DNA of 64,000 nucleotides from Ostrinia nubilalis (GCF_963855985.1 NC_087117.1:1121001-1185000), one strand, 5' to 3'. Positions 1-14,400 are shown, numbered from the stretch's first letter. Numbers and translations: made by a program. The notes: generated by a model not told the origin, from the sequence alone.

Positions 1-274
1 ATACGAATCTGAAGTCTCACTGACATTTGACGTAAAAAAATATCCTCCTGTGCCGCTCATATATCTCAGGCACTGACTGAGCGTAAGCGCCTATAATAAC
101 CTATAATTCTACTAATAATAAGCTAGCTTTTGTCCACGGTTTCTCTCACTTATTGTAATGTAATACTAATATTAAAAAAAGGAAAGATTTGATTGATTTT
201 TTGTTTAAATTAAGTAGACAACTTAACATGCCGCATTAAGTTTCAAAATACTGTTGCAACTGTAGTATGTCGGC

Positions 275-535
275 CGTTTGGTGTAGTGGTTCAGAACGGA
301 CTACTATGCCGAGAGATCCCGGGTTCGATTCCCGGCCGGGCAGAAATTGAAATGATGAATTTTAATTTCTGTGACGGGTCTGGGTGTTACTATGTATAAT
401 ATGTATGTATTTAAAAAAAAAGTATATAAGTAGTATATCCGTTAAGCTAGCACCCATAACACAAGCATATTAATTGCTTACTTTGGGGCTAGATGGCGCT
501 GTGTGAGATTGTCCAAAGATATTTATTTATTTATT
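275..535 (+). mobile_element. tRNA-headed SINE
   Basis: Pol III A-box-like TTTGGTGTAGTGG and B-box GGTTCGATTCC in a tRNA-like head (275-342), followed by a body with AAATTGAAATGATGAATT and an AT-rich tail. The anticodon arm does not pair well, so this is not a working tRNA gene. Confidence 0.75.
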
Positions 536-539
536 TATA

Positions 540-1524
540 AAGACAACTTAACATGACGCATTAAGTTTCAAAATACTGTTGCAACTTTGCTTTTGCTATG
601 AACAAATATATCATACCATCAAAAGTAGTATCTGAATCCGTTTCGGCGTACTCCATGAAAATGCTACTGAAACAAATAATAATTTTTAAATATCTATTGA
701 AAACAAATTATTGATAAATATTCAATATTATTAAAAGCTGTAGCAGTACAAGGCACAAAGCTTAAAAACAACTGACTCTTTTTTACAAATTATATTTTCA
801 TGAAACTCTCTAGCAAAGAAACTAATAGATGCTTGTGTTAGAAAAAGGTTTTCCACAATAGTCCAGCGGACGATGGGAGTCGAGCTAGCGACATACTATC
901 CGTTCGCTTTAAGTTTGCCGCTGGCGATATGACATCACTCGAAGTTAAGCGTCTATAACCATAACAAACTATATTTAAAATATTTTTTATTTATTATTAT
1001 TGATTAAAATTGTGTATTTGCGTAAAAATAAGACATTAATTGCGTTTAATCGCGGTTGGGGGAGAGGACGTGCATTCCACTGACCGGCAAACTTAGCGCA
1101 AACAGGTAGTAAGCATAAGAAGCCTGCAGTGCTAGAGCTAAGATCAGTCAGTTTAGCTTGGCTAACATAGCTGACGCAGTTTTCCATAATGTTTGTATAG
1201 ATAGCAGTTAACAAACAACAAAATAAAATCGAGCAAGTGCGAGTTAGACAGAAAAGCAAGCCGTACGCGATATTTATGTCACCGTAAAATTATGCATTCC
1301 GTCACATTATAATCTGGCGTAGTTATATTACAATCTAACCCACTGTTAGATTAGCAAACTCACGCGTTACATTATAAATTGACGAAGTTCATGATTTTAC
1401 GTTGACATTAACACTCTACTGACCTCTGCTCTGTCAAACGCGGTAGACTGACACTGAAATTGACAAAACAAATGTAAGTTAATATTTCTATAATATAATA
1501 ATTGATCTTCCTTTCAACCTAATG
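540..1524. other. Intron sequence downstream of E34
   Basis: No gene or repeat recognised; one minus-strand open stretch of 90 codons (987-1,259) has no family signature and no splice context that fits E34. Confidence 0.45.
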
Positions 1525-2010
1525 CTGTGACACTGAACATAGGCCTCCTCGAAGGATTTCCACGAACGGTCCTGCGCTGCCCACAACCAGTGGCCTAATT
1601 CACGTATCAAAACTTCAACTACATGCAAGCGATTTGATCGCTGGAGTCACTTTTCGTATTCACGTATTAAACGCCCGATTTTGTTTCGATTTCGTTTGTA
1701 TGCGTATTCAATCGTGCCTCCGCAGTATTCACCTATTACCTATTTTGAAGTGTGGTTAGATCGGATGCCAGTGATTAAACGTCAAATGTCAAATCGCTGA
1801 GTTGCGATCCGATCGAGTAATCGTTCTATCGAAATGACACGTGAATACGGATTTAAGACTGTTAATTTTCAATAGGACAACTTCTAAACGTTAACGACAT
1901 TTTGACTTTTACAAAATACGTGAATAAGGCCACAGGTGCTTCCCGCGACTTTCACAAGATCGTCGGTTTATCAAGTCTTGCGGCCGTAGTCGCCACTTGA
2001 GAAACTTTTT
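1525..2010 (-). mobile_element. RTE-like LINE 3' fragment split by a MITE
   Basis: Left part 1,525-1,581 (AACATAGGCCTCCTCGAAGG) and right part 1,936-2,010 (GCGACTTTCACAAGATCGTC) are parts of one RTE 3' end. Between them is a 354-bp element with ends CAGTGGCCTAATTCACGTAT and AATACGTGAATAAGGCCACAG. Confidence 0.75.
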
Positions 2011-2124
2011 CTAACTTTTCAAATTCATTTGCCTCTGAAGATTGTGCATCTGCAGTGGAGACTAACGCCCGTATTCATAAACATCACTATGAGGTCTCAC
2101 AGTGCGCATGGACGCACAGGGTGA

Positions 2125-2290
2125 CACACGAACTAATCTTACGCCCGTATTCACAAACATTACTAAGATGTCTCACAGTGCGCGTGGACGCACAGGGTGA
2201 CACACGAACCAATCTCAGAGCTCTCTTCAACGCTGTGCGTTCCATTTGCTGCTTCACATAAGCAAGCATCGTTTGTGAATACAGGTGTAG
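2125..2290. mobile_element. MITE family C (TTA-type)
   Basis: Ends CGCCCGTATTCACAAAC and GTTTGTGAATAC. A half copy lies at 2,064-2,124. Other copies: 19,908-20,054, 20,551-20,692, 51,888-52,036; the last is flanked by TTA on both sides, as in Harbinger-type elements. Confidence 0.8.
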
Positions 2291-2328
2291 TAAATGATGA
2301 TGATGATGATGATGACGTCACAACTCAC

Positions 2329-2448
2329 CCGAACTCAAACGTATCCGGATCGGCTCTGAGGCGGTACTCCTCGTATAACAACTGAACCAGGTCCTCGCCT
2401 TCGGTGCACTTTGTTACGTCTTTCAGTTTGTCTAGAGCTGTTTCAAAT
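2329..2448 (-). CDS. PRKDC: PRKDC exon E34 (last exon in window)
   Basis: 120 nt, phase 2 to 2, acceptor gtttcag, donor TCGG|gtgagttg. Reads [20 protein letters not shown] then [19 protein letters not shown]. The gene continues left of the window towards the kinase domain. Confidence 0.82.
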
Positions 2449-5400
2449 CTGAAACAAAATATCAAATTCAAATTTCAAGAGCACTTTTACACGTCCCAAC
2501 CCTACCACTGCTTCGGGACAGTAATATGGGTCAATGCTGAGAAGAAACAGCGCAAGAAACTCAGTCACTATTGTCAGCTTCTGTTCAAAGATTTTACTCA
2601 AATCAAAATTGGAAAAAACAGATCTGCGACAGAATAGAATTCACGCGGGAAAAAGTAAAAAATGGCGCTTAACTCAGCCAGTGTCTAAGGTATGGGAGCG
2701 GCACGGGAGGGTGTTTTTGTGACGTCATAATATGTCAAAGTCACCTCTCCCGTGCCGCTTCCATATCTATAGGTTGCTCTTTCCCACTGGGCATTTTGGG
2801 CACGTGTCCAGGGCCCCGCGACCGAGGACTCAAAAGACTTTTTTCCAGATGATAAGGGCCCTCCTTGATCCTTAAGTGCCCAGGGCCCCTATGTTAAAGA
2901 CGGCCCTGACTCAGGCACTGACTGAGTTAAGTTAAAGCCCGGTCTGTGAGCACGTACAATTTTGTCCAATGACCCCAAGCTACCCATCCTTATCGCTCGC
3001 GCGTATATATTGCTGTCGCGACTGTGCGACGGGCGCCCGCAGTGAGTGTGCGAGCGCGACAGCAACATAATTACACGCGAGCGATAAGGATGGGTAGCTT
3101 GGGGTCATTGGACAAAATTCTACGTGCTCGCAGACCAGACTATACCTATAAACAACTCACTCAATAAAGTAAAGGTACTCAGTAAAGGTAGCAGGGAAGC
3201 GCTGGACGCAGGCCGCTACCAATCGATCAACATGGAAAGCATTGGGGGAGGCCTATGTTCAGCAGTGGACGTCCTATGGCTGAAATGATGAGATGATGAT
3301 GATGATGAACTCACTCAATAACAGTCTTCATATTATCCACCATTAACCTCGCCATCTCGACCGCTACTGGAGTACCATCGCCGACCGATGCCAGCATGTC
3401 GCACAGCTGTCGCGACAGGCTCGAGCGGGTGTCGAACCCGCGACCGCGACAAATATGTTCAAGCAAATTGTATTTAGCAAGCTAAAGTGGCAATGGGCAG
3501 GGCACATAGTACGCAGAACTGATACCCGATGAGGCAGCAAGGTTCGCCGCGTACCGGAAAACGCAGCGTAGGACGTCCACCCACAAGGTGGACCGACGAC
3601 ATCATAAAGGTAGCAGGAAAGCGCTGGACGCAGGCCGCTACCAACCGGGCAGCATGGAAAGCATTGGGGGAGGCCTATGTTCAGCAGTGGACGTCCTATG
3701 GCTGAAATGGTGATGATGATGAACTCACTCAATGACAGTCTTCATATCATCCACCATCAGCCTCGCCATCTCGACCGCTACTGGAGTACCATCGCCGACC
3801 GATGCCAACATGTCGCACAGCTGTCGCGACAGGCTTGGACGGGTGTCGAACCCGCGACCGCTGGACAGAATCATGCGGGATACTTCGACGCAGAGGGAGA
3901 GAGACACGTCTGGCTTGTCCTAGAATATAAGAGGAATAAACAAAGATAAATTATAGGTCGCTCAACGAGAATTGAGGCTAACACGTACTCACACTGCTGT
4001 AATATCATTACATAGTATAAAAAAACCCAACTGCGTAAAAATGAATGAAATTTTAATCTTTTTAGTTAAATAACATAAATTTTTGTAAGCTACTTAAAAA
4101 ACCCTTTATTTGGATACCCCACTCGATAGGTTTTGAGAAAAAAAATGTTTTTTAAGACATTATGTCGCCTAACGACACCACTCACGCTAAAATCGGTCAA
4201 GCCGTTTAGGCTGTAGGCCGTGCCAAAGAAATATACATACATACACTCGAAAAACATAACCCTCCTTCTGGCGCAGTCGGGTAAAAACAAAGTCACTTTC
4301 CGCTGTCTGTCCCTATGTATGCTTAAATCTTTAAAACTACGCAACGGATTTTGATACGGTTTTTTATTAGATAGAGTGATTCAAGAGGAAGGTTTTTAAG
4401 TAAGTATAATACATTGTACCTGTGCGAAGCAGGGGGGATCGCTAGTTTGAATACAAAACAAAAACAATACATTACACTAGTTACCTCGCTCTTGTTAAAT
4501 GTCTGCAAGCGAGATAGAAAGCACTTGTCAGTTCGACTCTTGCGTAGTCGGACTGACAACGGGACTATTGCCATCTCTCGTTCCCACCGCTGCAACTCCT
4601 GTGTAGCCAGGATGTACAGCTTGACCGCCAATAACCCAACCAGTGAAGGTCAAGTTTGTCCCGGGGAAAGGTTAAGCTGTCATTGGACCCGCAACGAAAT
4701 TAATCAGAAGAACATAGGAGGAGTTCGAAGTTAAGGTTCTGACATGGCTCAATGAAATTTATAGGTCGCTCAACGAGAGTTGAGACCATTAACACATGCA
4801 AAGATTTGTATGTATCGTTGTCTACCATGACGTGTCCACAAAGTGTTACAAAATAATAAAATCTTACCTTAGCAAACGATAGAAACGATCCTAAGATGTC
4901 ATCGATGGGTATTTGAACGTTAATACCACTTTGAGTTTCATCTGAAAACAGAATAAATTTATTAGTGAACCCTATTTATAGATTTTCAGCCCTACATAGA
5001 TGGCATAAAGTTCAAATTCCAAAAATCTGTCTTACCAAGTTTAACGCGAGCTCGTTTTCCCATGGTACTCAAAAACGACCCTTGATAAGTCCTTGTGTTG
5101 GTTACCAGTTTTGAAGACATCGAAAGTGGATCCCTGATGGTGGAAACAGACTGTTTTAATTACAGAAGACGGAATTCCAAGCCAAAAAGCAGTAATGTGT
5201 TTATTTATCTGTCTATTGGTTATCTGCTAGTTAAATCCGGTCAAAATCTGTCCAAACGTTTCGAATTTTTTTAGGAAAAGGACACGGGCAAAACTCAAAC
5301 GTCATATACAAAGTAAAATCAAGTTTACCTGAAATCCAAGGCGTCCTCCCTCAGTTTAGCGAGTTTAAACCTCTCCTGGCCTCTCAGGCCTCTGAATAGC

Positions 5401-8400
5401 AGGTCGAAGAAGGCCGACGCACAGACAGAAGGTTCTCGATTCTTATTCATAGTGGCTGGCATGCAGAACGATATGAGGAAGCTCTCTGCTAGTCTGAAAG
5501 TCAATTACTATAATAGGGATGTATCCTGGGTAGAAGAGGCCCGTGACGTCACTCGGAACTTTAAAGCATCATAACTTCGTAATGAACATCACTCATCGTG
5601 AGTCACAATAATCCCCCAGATCACTCTGATCGATTGAGAAGAAGTACTTCGTAATTACTTGTTTGATTGACAAATAAAAAAATACGTATCCAATATTTTG
5701 ATAATATAATTGACGGACTAAAACATTTTAGGGAAATAGCCTATAGTCAATAGTGAACGTGTAAAGACCTATATCGTGGACCGACGACATCGTAAAGGTA
5801 GCAGGGAAGCGAACGGAGCTAGTATACGTATAAATCCTTGGGGAGGCCTTTGTCCAGCAGTGGACGTCTTTTCATCATCATCATCTCAACCATAGGATGT
5901 CCACTGCTGAACATAGGCCTCCCCCAAAATGCTTTCCATGTTGCCCGGTTGGTAGCGGCCTGCGTCCAGCGCCTTCCTGCTACCTTTATGATGTCGACGG
6001 TCCACCTTGTGGGTGTACGTCCCACGCTGCGTTTTCTGGCACGCGGCCTCCACTCCAGAACCTTGCCCCTTCGGCCGTCAGTTCTGCGTACAATTCTTCT
6101 AGCTCAGTGGTTCTTAACCGGTGGTCCGCGGACCACTGGTGGTCCCTGGAGACATCCCAAGTGGTCCACGAAGTGCACTTGCACACCTTGGTTAAAACCA
6201 CTTTTAACTGATTTTTGCAGGCAAACTGGTTTAGACCGATTATGATGGTGGTCCCTGACAAGAAAGAAATTTGGTAAAATGGTCCCTCATGACTTAAAGG
6301 TTAAGAACCACTGTTCTAGCTGGACGTCTTTTAGCTGAAAAGAAACCATAACTCACCTGATCTTCATATCGTTTCCATTTAAACACTTGGCTACCCTCTC
6401 TCTCGCGTTACAAGCTATACCCACATCACTGTCAGTCACAGCCAGTGATATACCCTCAATAATGGAGCTAGTACACGTAGAAATCACAGATCACAGAAAC
6501 TAAAGGGAGATGTGACAAGGGGGCGGGGCCGGTGTCGCAGCAATATGCCCAAAAACAGAACACATTGCTCGCGAAAGCAATTATGACAGCAGCGACGTCA
6601 TATGTAAACAGATTAATGTGTAAGACTTATTATTTTTATTCTACCTGTATCATAATATAAGCTGTATGTTTTCCTAATAAAGAAAAGAAAAAAGATTACA
6701 TTGCTTGCGTAAAACTAAAGATCTAACGTTGAGTACTGATACCGCAGTGGTTAATGAGCACATATTTTGATTTCTTTGTGTGTGTGAATTTCTAAAGCGA
6801 CACTGAGTTTCGAACTCTGCGTATTAGTTGGCATCTCTCTATATCTCTATGGTAGAAATCCTTGTGGGAGGCCTTGGTCCAGCAGTGGACGTCATTTAGC
6901 TGAAACGAACGAACCTCCGTGGTTGAGGATTCCGTGTGAAGCTCGCTTCCACCTTCGGCCTGATCGTCACTTACCATCAGGTGAGATACAGGCCAAGAGC
7001 TTCCTCGTTGTGGATAAAAAAAAACCACCACTCACCTGATCTTCATATCGTCTCCATTCAAACACTTGGCTACCCTTTCTCTCGCGTTACTAGCTATACC
7101 CGCATCACTATCAGTCACAGCCAGTGATATGCTCTCAATAACGGAGCTAGTATACGTATCGGGTGACTCGATGTTGTGTAGTATTTTGCTTGGGTGTGAT
7201 TTTGGGATCTTAGCTGACGGTTCACCGTATTTTGGGCCGAAAAGATCTGTTAAGAATATTGTTATTTAGTTTTTTCAATTAAATTTTACACGGCCTAGGA
7301 GTTATTTGTTTTTTAAAAGCGCTTTTACACGTACTAAAGTCTGGTCGCGGAGCACGTAGAATTTTGTCTAATGACCCCAAGCTACTGCGCGCCCCAAGCT
7401 ACTCGCGACTAAGCGACGGGCGGCCGCAGTGTGCGAGCGCGACAGCAACATAATTACGCGCGAGCGACAAGGATTTTATTTTATTTTTCTTTATTCAGAA
7501 AACCACAGCTCTTTATAATAATAATACAAACAGATATTTTTATTCTTACAGCCAATAATGGATTCTATATACACTCGACATCAAATAAATCGCACCTCCC
7601 GCGACAAGCACTTTCAAACGTATGCATCCCCACTTCCCACCAATATTGGCACCATTTGAAAGCCTAGTTCTAAGCTTCATTTCATTAAAGGAAAGGTTTT
7701 TACCTCAAAAATGTGTCTCTAGAAGGATCCAGAGTCACTTCTTAAAAAAATAGTTAAGCTTGAGCCAACTTTTATGGCTATAAAACTGTTAAGTTGGGAT
7801 TAATCGCGATTCATTTGTTAAAGAGGACACGTGAGATCATTATTTGGTTTTATAACCATAAAAATTGGTCTAATTGATCCCAGAGGTGAGCCCGAAGTGA
7901 GGTCTTTTTTCAAGTAACATTTATGGTATATGTTAATCATTTATTAAGAAATTAAATGTGTTTTTCTTTAAGGATATTTATTGGGCTTTTAAATAACACC
8001 AATATTGTTGGGGCACCATGATTGTGTCAGAAAAAAATCTTTAAAGTTCGCGTCGCGGAAGGTGCGGTTTATTTGATGTTGAGTATATTATTACAATCTC
8101 GTAAAAAACAGTCAAAGGGGCAAAAAAAAGAAACATAGGCTTGCATGCAGGTTGTGTGTGTGTGTGTGTGTGTGCGTGTGTGTGTGCGCGTGCGTGTGTA
8201 TGTGTGTGTAAGGGCGTGTGCGTGTGTTTTCATTTACCTAATAAGTCGCAAATCTCCCTCTTGAAAGAGTGCCTGGACGTGCAAAACAAATCGACTTGAC
8301 TAAACTTTTTGTTATAAATGCGGTGCATTCTGCATACCACAGAATTTTGGGAGTAATTACTGCGAGACAAAGAACTGCTAAAAAGCTTAGTATGTCTAGT

Positions 8401-11400
8401 ACGGGTGCGAGGAGCACCAAAAGTAAGCGTTTTGGATGCAAGGTTAAGGCTGTCTATGTTGCTATTGCAGATGTTATAAAGAAAGGTCACGTCAAGGATG
8501 GGTAGCTTGGGGTCATTGGACAAAATCCTAGGTTCTCAGGGACCGGACTATAGTATAATTAATATTGAAGCGATTTATTCAATTACGCTTTTAAATCGTG
8601 ATTAGCCACATACTGGTGATGCTATGAACCATTGCAGAACTATTTTTTGGGACACATGGCCAGGATGTATTGACGTTTGGTCAAAAAACTCGCAAAGGTT
8701 AGCACATAACTGACCTTCACTGGTTGGGTTTTTGTGGCGGTCAAGCTGTAGATCCTGGCTACACAGGAGTTGCAGCGGTGGGAACGAGAGGTGGGAATAG
8801 TCCCGTATTAACACATAACTGAGTCAGTGCCCAAGCTGTGAGAGCGACGCGGGAGGGACATTGACATATTATGACGTCACAGAGAGACAAATGTCTCGCT
8901 GATGTTACAAAAACACCCTCCCGTGCCACTCTCATACCTCAGGCACTGACTCTGTTAGGCGAAAAGCCTATGGTTTCTGATAATGATAACAATTATAACT
9001 TACCTTCAAAAACGTTCAACATCACCGTCACAGCTAGTCCCCTGACAGCCCTGTCACTGTGACTGACACACGTCACCACCCCTCCCACCACCTGTAGAAA
9101 GAAAGAAAGAATTGAGAAAGAAAACAATTTTATTTAGCAACAAAAGACATACACATCATCATCATTTCAGCCACAGGACGTCCACTGCTGAACATAGGCC
9201 TCATCCAATGACTTCCACATCGCACGGTTGGTAGCGGCCTGCATCCAGCGATCCTCATTTCTGATTCGATCTCGTAAAGAAACACCTAGCAAAGCCCTCT
9301 CCATAGCACGCTGCGTAATTTTGAGCTGCTTTATAAAGCTTTAACCACACCAACGCGTGGTGATGGCCATCGCCGGCGCGATCATAGGCCGATGACAGGT
9401 CGCGAGTTTTATGAGTTTTAATGACAGGTCGCGCGATCCATGACAGTTCACGTGACCAGTCATTTCCCTATGATCACGCCAGCGATGGCGATCTGCACGC
9501 GCTATATTGAGAGGCCACGTTTCCGAGCCGTATATCATCACTGATAACACACACTGATTGAAGACTTTCGTCTTTAGGCACTGAGGTATCGGTTTATTTT
9601 TAATAATTGAAATTAAATTAATAATTAATTAAAATAGTAAGACACGGGTCTTAACGCGACGTTTATTAATGAGTTACATTATGTACTCACGGCTTGACGT
9701 TTTGGCTGCGGCTGCAGCATCGCAGTGTCTTACTATTTTAGTTGAAATGGAACGCGAAAGTTTAAAATCTTAATCTATACTAATACTAGCGGCCGCCCGC
9801 GACTTCGTACGCGTGGATCCCGTTTTACCCCCTTCCCGCTTTTCTGTTGAAATTTTTCCTGAATTTGCTATAAACCTCACGGAGCCCGAGACCTTTCCAA
9901 CGAATGCAAAACCGTGGAAATCGGTTCGTGCGTTCTGGAGTTATATCGTCAGGGAGGAAAACCCGACTTATTTTTATATAGTAGATTATAAATGCGAAAG
10001 TAACTTTGCCTGTCTGTCTGTCTCGCTTTCACGCCTAAACCACTCAAGCGATTTTGATGAAATTTGGCATAGAGATAGTTTGAGTCCCGAGAAAGGACAT
10101 AGGATAGTTTTTATCCCGGTTTTTTAAACAGAGACGCGCGCGATATTGTTTTTCTGTGACAGACAAAATTCCACGCGGGCGAAGTCGCGGGCGGAAAGCT
10201 AGTAATTAATAATAATAATTAATCACCTGTCTCCCCACCCTCCCCCTTGTCAAGCATCGCGCATCTGACACCAGCTTCAGACTCTCTAGAGGCAGTTCTC
10301 TGAGGAGACTGCAGATGTCGAGGGTAGACAGCAATTCCGTCTGTTCGGTGTGGGATATGTAGGTGGATAGTATGCGGAGGCATTTGGACTTCGTGTGGCC
10401 TACTACCCTAGCTGTTAGTTGCAGGACCATTCTGGAAGAGAAACAAAAATATACTATTAAAAAGTGCGGACTAATAAGCTAGATGACAAAATTTCAATTA
10501 TTTGTCCGTCAGACAGATAATTAGAAAATATTAGACTCATATTTTTATTTTCTTTCATAATTAAATAATAACAGTGCTACATCGAGTTGAAATGGCGCGT
10601 TACGTCACGCTGAAGTAGATTTTTTACTCAAAAGTGACGTCACGCGACATTTCAACTCAATATAATACTGCAATTATTCGATTATGAAAAAAATAAAAAA
10701 TAAATGTGTCCAATTTTTTTTTATTATCTGTCTGACGGACTAAATAGAATTTCGATTTCATTACCCAGTCATCATCCCTATTGACATATTATGACGTGAC
10801 AAAGCATACAAATCTGAAGTACCTTAGCCGCATAGACAAGTGGCAAAACGTGACATTTTTAATGTCGAAAGACGGCGAAAGGCCGTTTATTTGTTTGGAG
10901 TTACATGGCTTCGTTAACGGATTCGATCAAAAAGTGCTACTTGTCTAGACCTACTGAAGTCTCGCTGACGTTTGACGTCACAAAACACTTCTTCCTGTGC
11001 TGCCATACCACATGCACTAAGTTAAGCGCTAGATCAATATTCAATAAAAAACTCAGTAAAGAAAATAAATAATAAATAAAATAAAACTCATTTATTTCTG
11101 TAAGTAGGCTTTAAAAAAGCACTTTTACACGTCCCAGTATTAACCCTACCACTGCTTCAGGACAATAAATGGGCCAGTGCTGAGAAGAAGCAGCGCAAGA
11201 AACTCAGACACTATTGTCAGCCTCTTTTTCAAAGGTTTACAGGTTTTCAAAATACATAGTTATAAATATTTATGCGAGTTAGGCAGTTACGCATCGCAAA
11301 CATTTTTATCTTTTAAATAATCATCGACTTTATAGTAGCCCTTTTTCATCAAGGTACTTTTAATATGTGCTTTGAATTTATGAATGGGTAGTTCTACAAC

Positions 11401-14400
11401 AGTTTGTGGTAATTTATTAAATAATTTAATACATTTCCCCATACCTAAATGAATTCCCAATCTTATGCAGTCTGAAATTTGGATGCAATACACTTACTTA
11501 AAATGATACTCGTCACATATCATAGGATAGCCAATCTGCGCATAATACAGCAACTTAACGTAAGAATCAATCTCCTCCCTCTGTCTCTGTCTGTCCATGA
11601 ACTGTCTGTACTTAGAGACCGGTCGCTCCGTCTCGCTCGCACACGCCAACGCTTGGCCAAACAGTTCGGCCAACTTTATCTCGTGCCAATGTCTTTCTTC
11701 CAATGCTATTAATGCGGGTAGAAGCTCGGGTATGTGTATTTTGTGTTTTGTTACAATTAGAAGAATGCGCAGTACTGCTTTTTGTTTTTCGCGCACTGGA
11801 AATGGAGATAAAATTAATTGTATTTGACACCATTTGACAATAATTTTATAGAACATTTTTAATAACACAGTTATAGATTTGTAAGAAACTCAAGTCTTCT
11901 AGTCTTGATTTCGAGACTTGAGTCTATTTCCAAGGTTTCTGAGTCCTTTCGAGTTTGAAATAAATAATTTCAAACTACAGTTATGGATTTAGAGGACTTA
12001 GTTATTAGTTCTTTTAAAAAGACTTAGTCATTGAGTTCTTTTAGACAGAACTTGAGCCTTTACAAAAGACTCAAAATTCTAAAGGACTTGAGCTCTAAGC
12101 TTTATTTAAAAGACTCGAGTCTTCAAAAATAGCTCAAGTTCTATTAAATAAGACTCCAAGACTCGATTTTCTTACAACACTTGGTCAGGCTGTAGTTCGT
12201 TTACGAATCTCCTCATTTCTAATTCAATTACAATACTAACCAGTACCAGTCACAAGGTGGACCGATGACCTCATAAAGGTAGCAGGAAGGCGCTGGATGC
12301 AGGCCGCTACCAACCGGCCATTATGGAAATCATTGGGGGAGGCCTATGTTCAGCAGTGGACGTCCTGTGGCTGAGATGATGATATGACTTACCAGTAAGA
12401 AAACTTTCAAAGCACCTCCACGGCACTGCTATCAGTCTACCATAGACTTCCAAAGCCCTGTCCAATAGACCTGCCAGCCAGTTCATCATGCTGGCATAGC
12501 CGTGGTTGTCTATGCACGTGTTTATTAGATACTCTATGGCCGAATTCAGGTGCTCCGTCAGTTTTGCATGCTATGTGCCCTGTCCATTGCCATTTCAGCT
12601 TGCTAAAGGACGAAGAACACTAAACTTTTCAACCCGAAAACGAATCGTAACCGTATCAACTCGAGGCGGTCAATATTCTTTGCACGAAACTAAGTACTGC
12701 AACGCACACTTATCCGCACCGTAACGTAAACGCCTCGCCTCGCGATAGCGCGCGAAAGGCGTAAGTGACCTTAATCCATCATGGTTTATTTCGTTTACGC
12801 ATACACTTACCAGTAAAAGTCACAAGGTGGACCGACGACCTCATAAAGGTAGCAGGAAGGCGCTGCTTGCACTACCAGACTTACCAGTGAGAAAACTCTC
12901 AAAGCACCTCCACGGCACTGCCACCAATCTACCATAGACTTCCAGACTCCTGTCCAATAGACCTGCCAGCCAGTTCATCATGTTAGCATAGCCGTGGTTG
13001 TCTATGCACGTGTTGATGAGATACCGCCTCTGTGGTCTAGTGGTTAGACCACCTGCTTCAGACGCAGAGGTCCCGGGTTCGATTCTCAGTGGGGGCAGAA
13101 TTTTCTGTTCGGTTTGGTTGGTGGTAGGGCTTGTTCCAAGTCCGCCTGGCTAGCTACCACCATCTTACCTAAGTCTGTCGCCATAACAACAATGTTAACG
13201 GCATTGTTGTGTTCCTGCAGTTAGAGGTAAGATAGCCAGTTCTTCTGTGGTTGAGGATTCCGGGTGAAGCTCGATTCCACCTTCGGCCTGATCATCACTT
13301 ACCATCAGGTGAGATACAGGCCAAGAGCTTCCTCGTTTTGGATAAAAAAAATTATACTCTATGGCCGAATTCAGGTGCTCCGTCAATTTTGCATGCTATG
13401 TGCCCTGTCCATTGCCATTTCAGCTTGCTAAAGGACGAAGAACACTAAACTTTTTAACCCGAAAACGAATCGTAACCGTATCAACTCGAGGCGGTCAATA
13501 CTCTTTGCACGAAACTAAGTACTGCAACGCACACTTATCCGCACCGTAACGTAAACGCCTCGCCTCGCGGTTGATAGCGCGGCGCTGCTTGCACTACCAG
13601 ACTTACCAGTGAGAAAACTTTCAAAACACCTCCACGGCACTGCCACCAATCTACCATAGACCTCCAGACTCCTGTCCAATAGACTTGCCAGCCAGTTCAT
13701 CATGCTGGCATAGCCGTGGTTGTCTATGCACGTGTTTATTAGATACTCTATGGCTGAGTTCAGGTGCTCCGATGGTTGCAGGTCTGGTGTATCTTTCCAA
13801 AGGAGAAGGGTTTCTAGCTGAAAAGAAAAAATGCACTTTTTAGATCCAGTTTATATCCGTAACGCTTAACTCAGTCTGTGCCTGAAATATGGGAGCGGCA
13901 CGGGAGGGGTAATTTTTGACATATTATGACGTGACGGAGCATACAAATCGGAATATCACTGACATTTGACATATAAAAAAACTTTTTACTTTTTATTATT
14001 TGTACTATTTTGGTGATAAAGTGTATTTGTGGCGCATAATATTAACAAAAGTTAAATTGATGAACTAATAAGTAGTAAAGAAGCTACGAACGTGAAGATG
14101 TGAATTATATGCAATCAGCCCATGAATACAGGTAAAGTCAAAAGCAAATGCTAGTAATATATATATATTCAAAATGGACAAGTAAAGCGCTTTCAAATGA
14201 TGCCAAACACGGCACATTTATCTTAACTTTATTTTTTTACTCTGTATGTTTTGTCCGCTAGAGGGCGCCACATTAGATTTTGTGAAACCCCATATAGCCT
14301 ATAACCAGCGGACAATTAAGACGTTTCTAATGATATGTCATTTGTCGAATTCTGATAAGTAGTTTAGAAGTTACGAGGGAACACATGAACATACATACAT

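Noticed and set aside
272..342. tRNA gene
   Set aside because: A- and B-box present but the anticodon arm does not form a proper stem, and the SINE body follows directly. The heads at 13,024 and 41,130 are likewise SINE parts.
5838..6261. Overlapping plus- and minus-strand ORFs near 6 kb
   Set aside because: They span an RTE end and the hAT MITE; no consistent coding signal.
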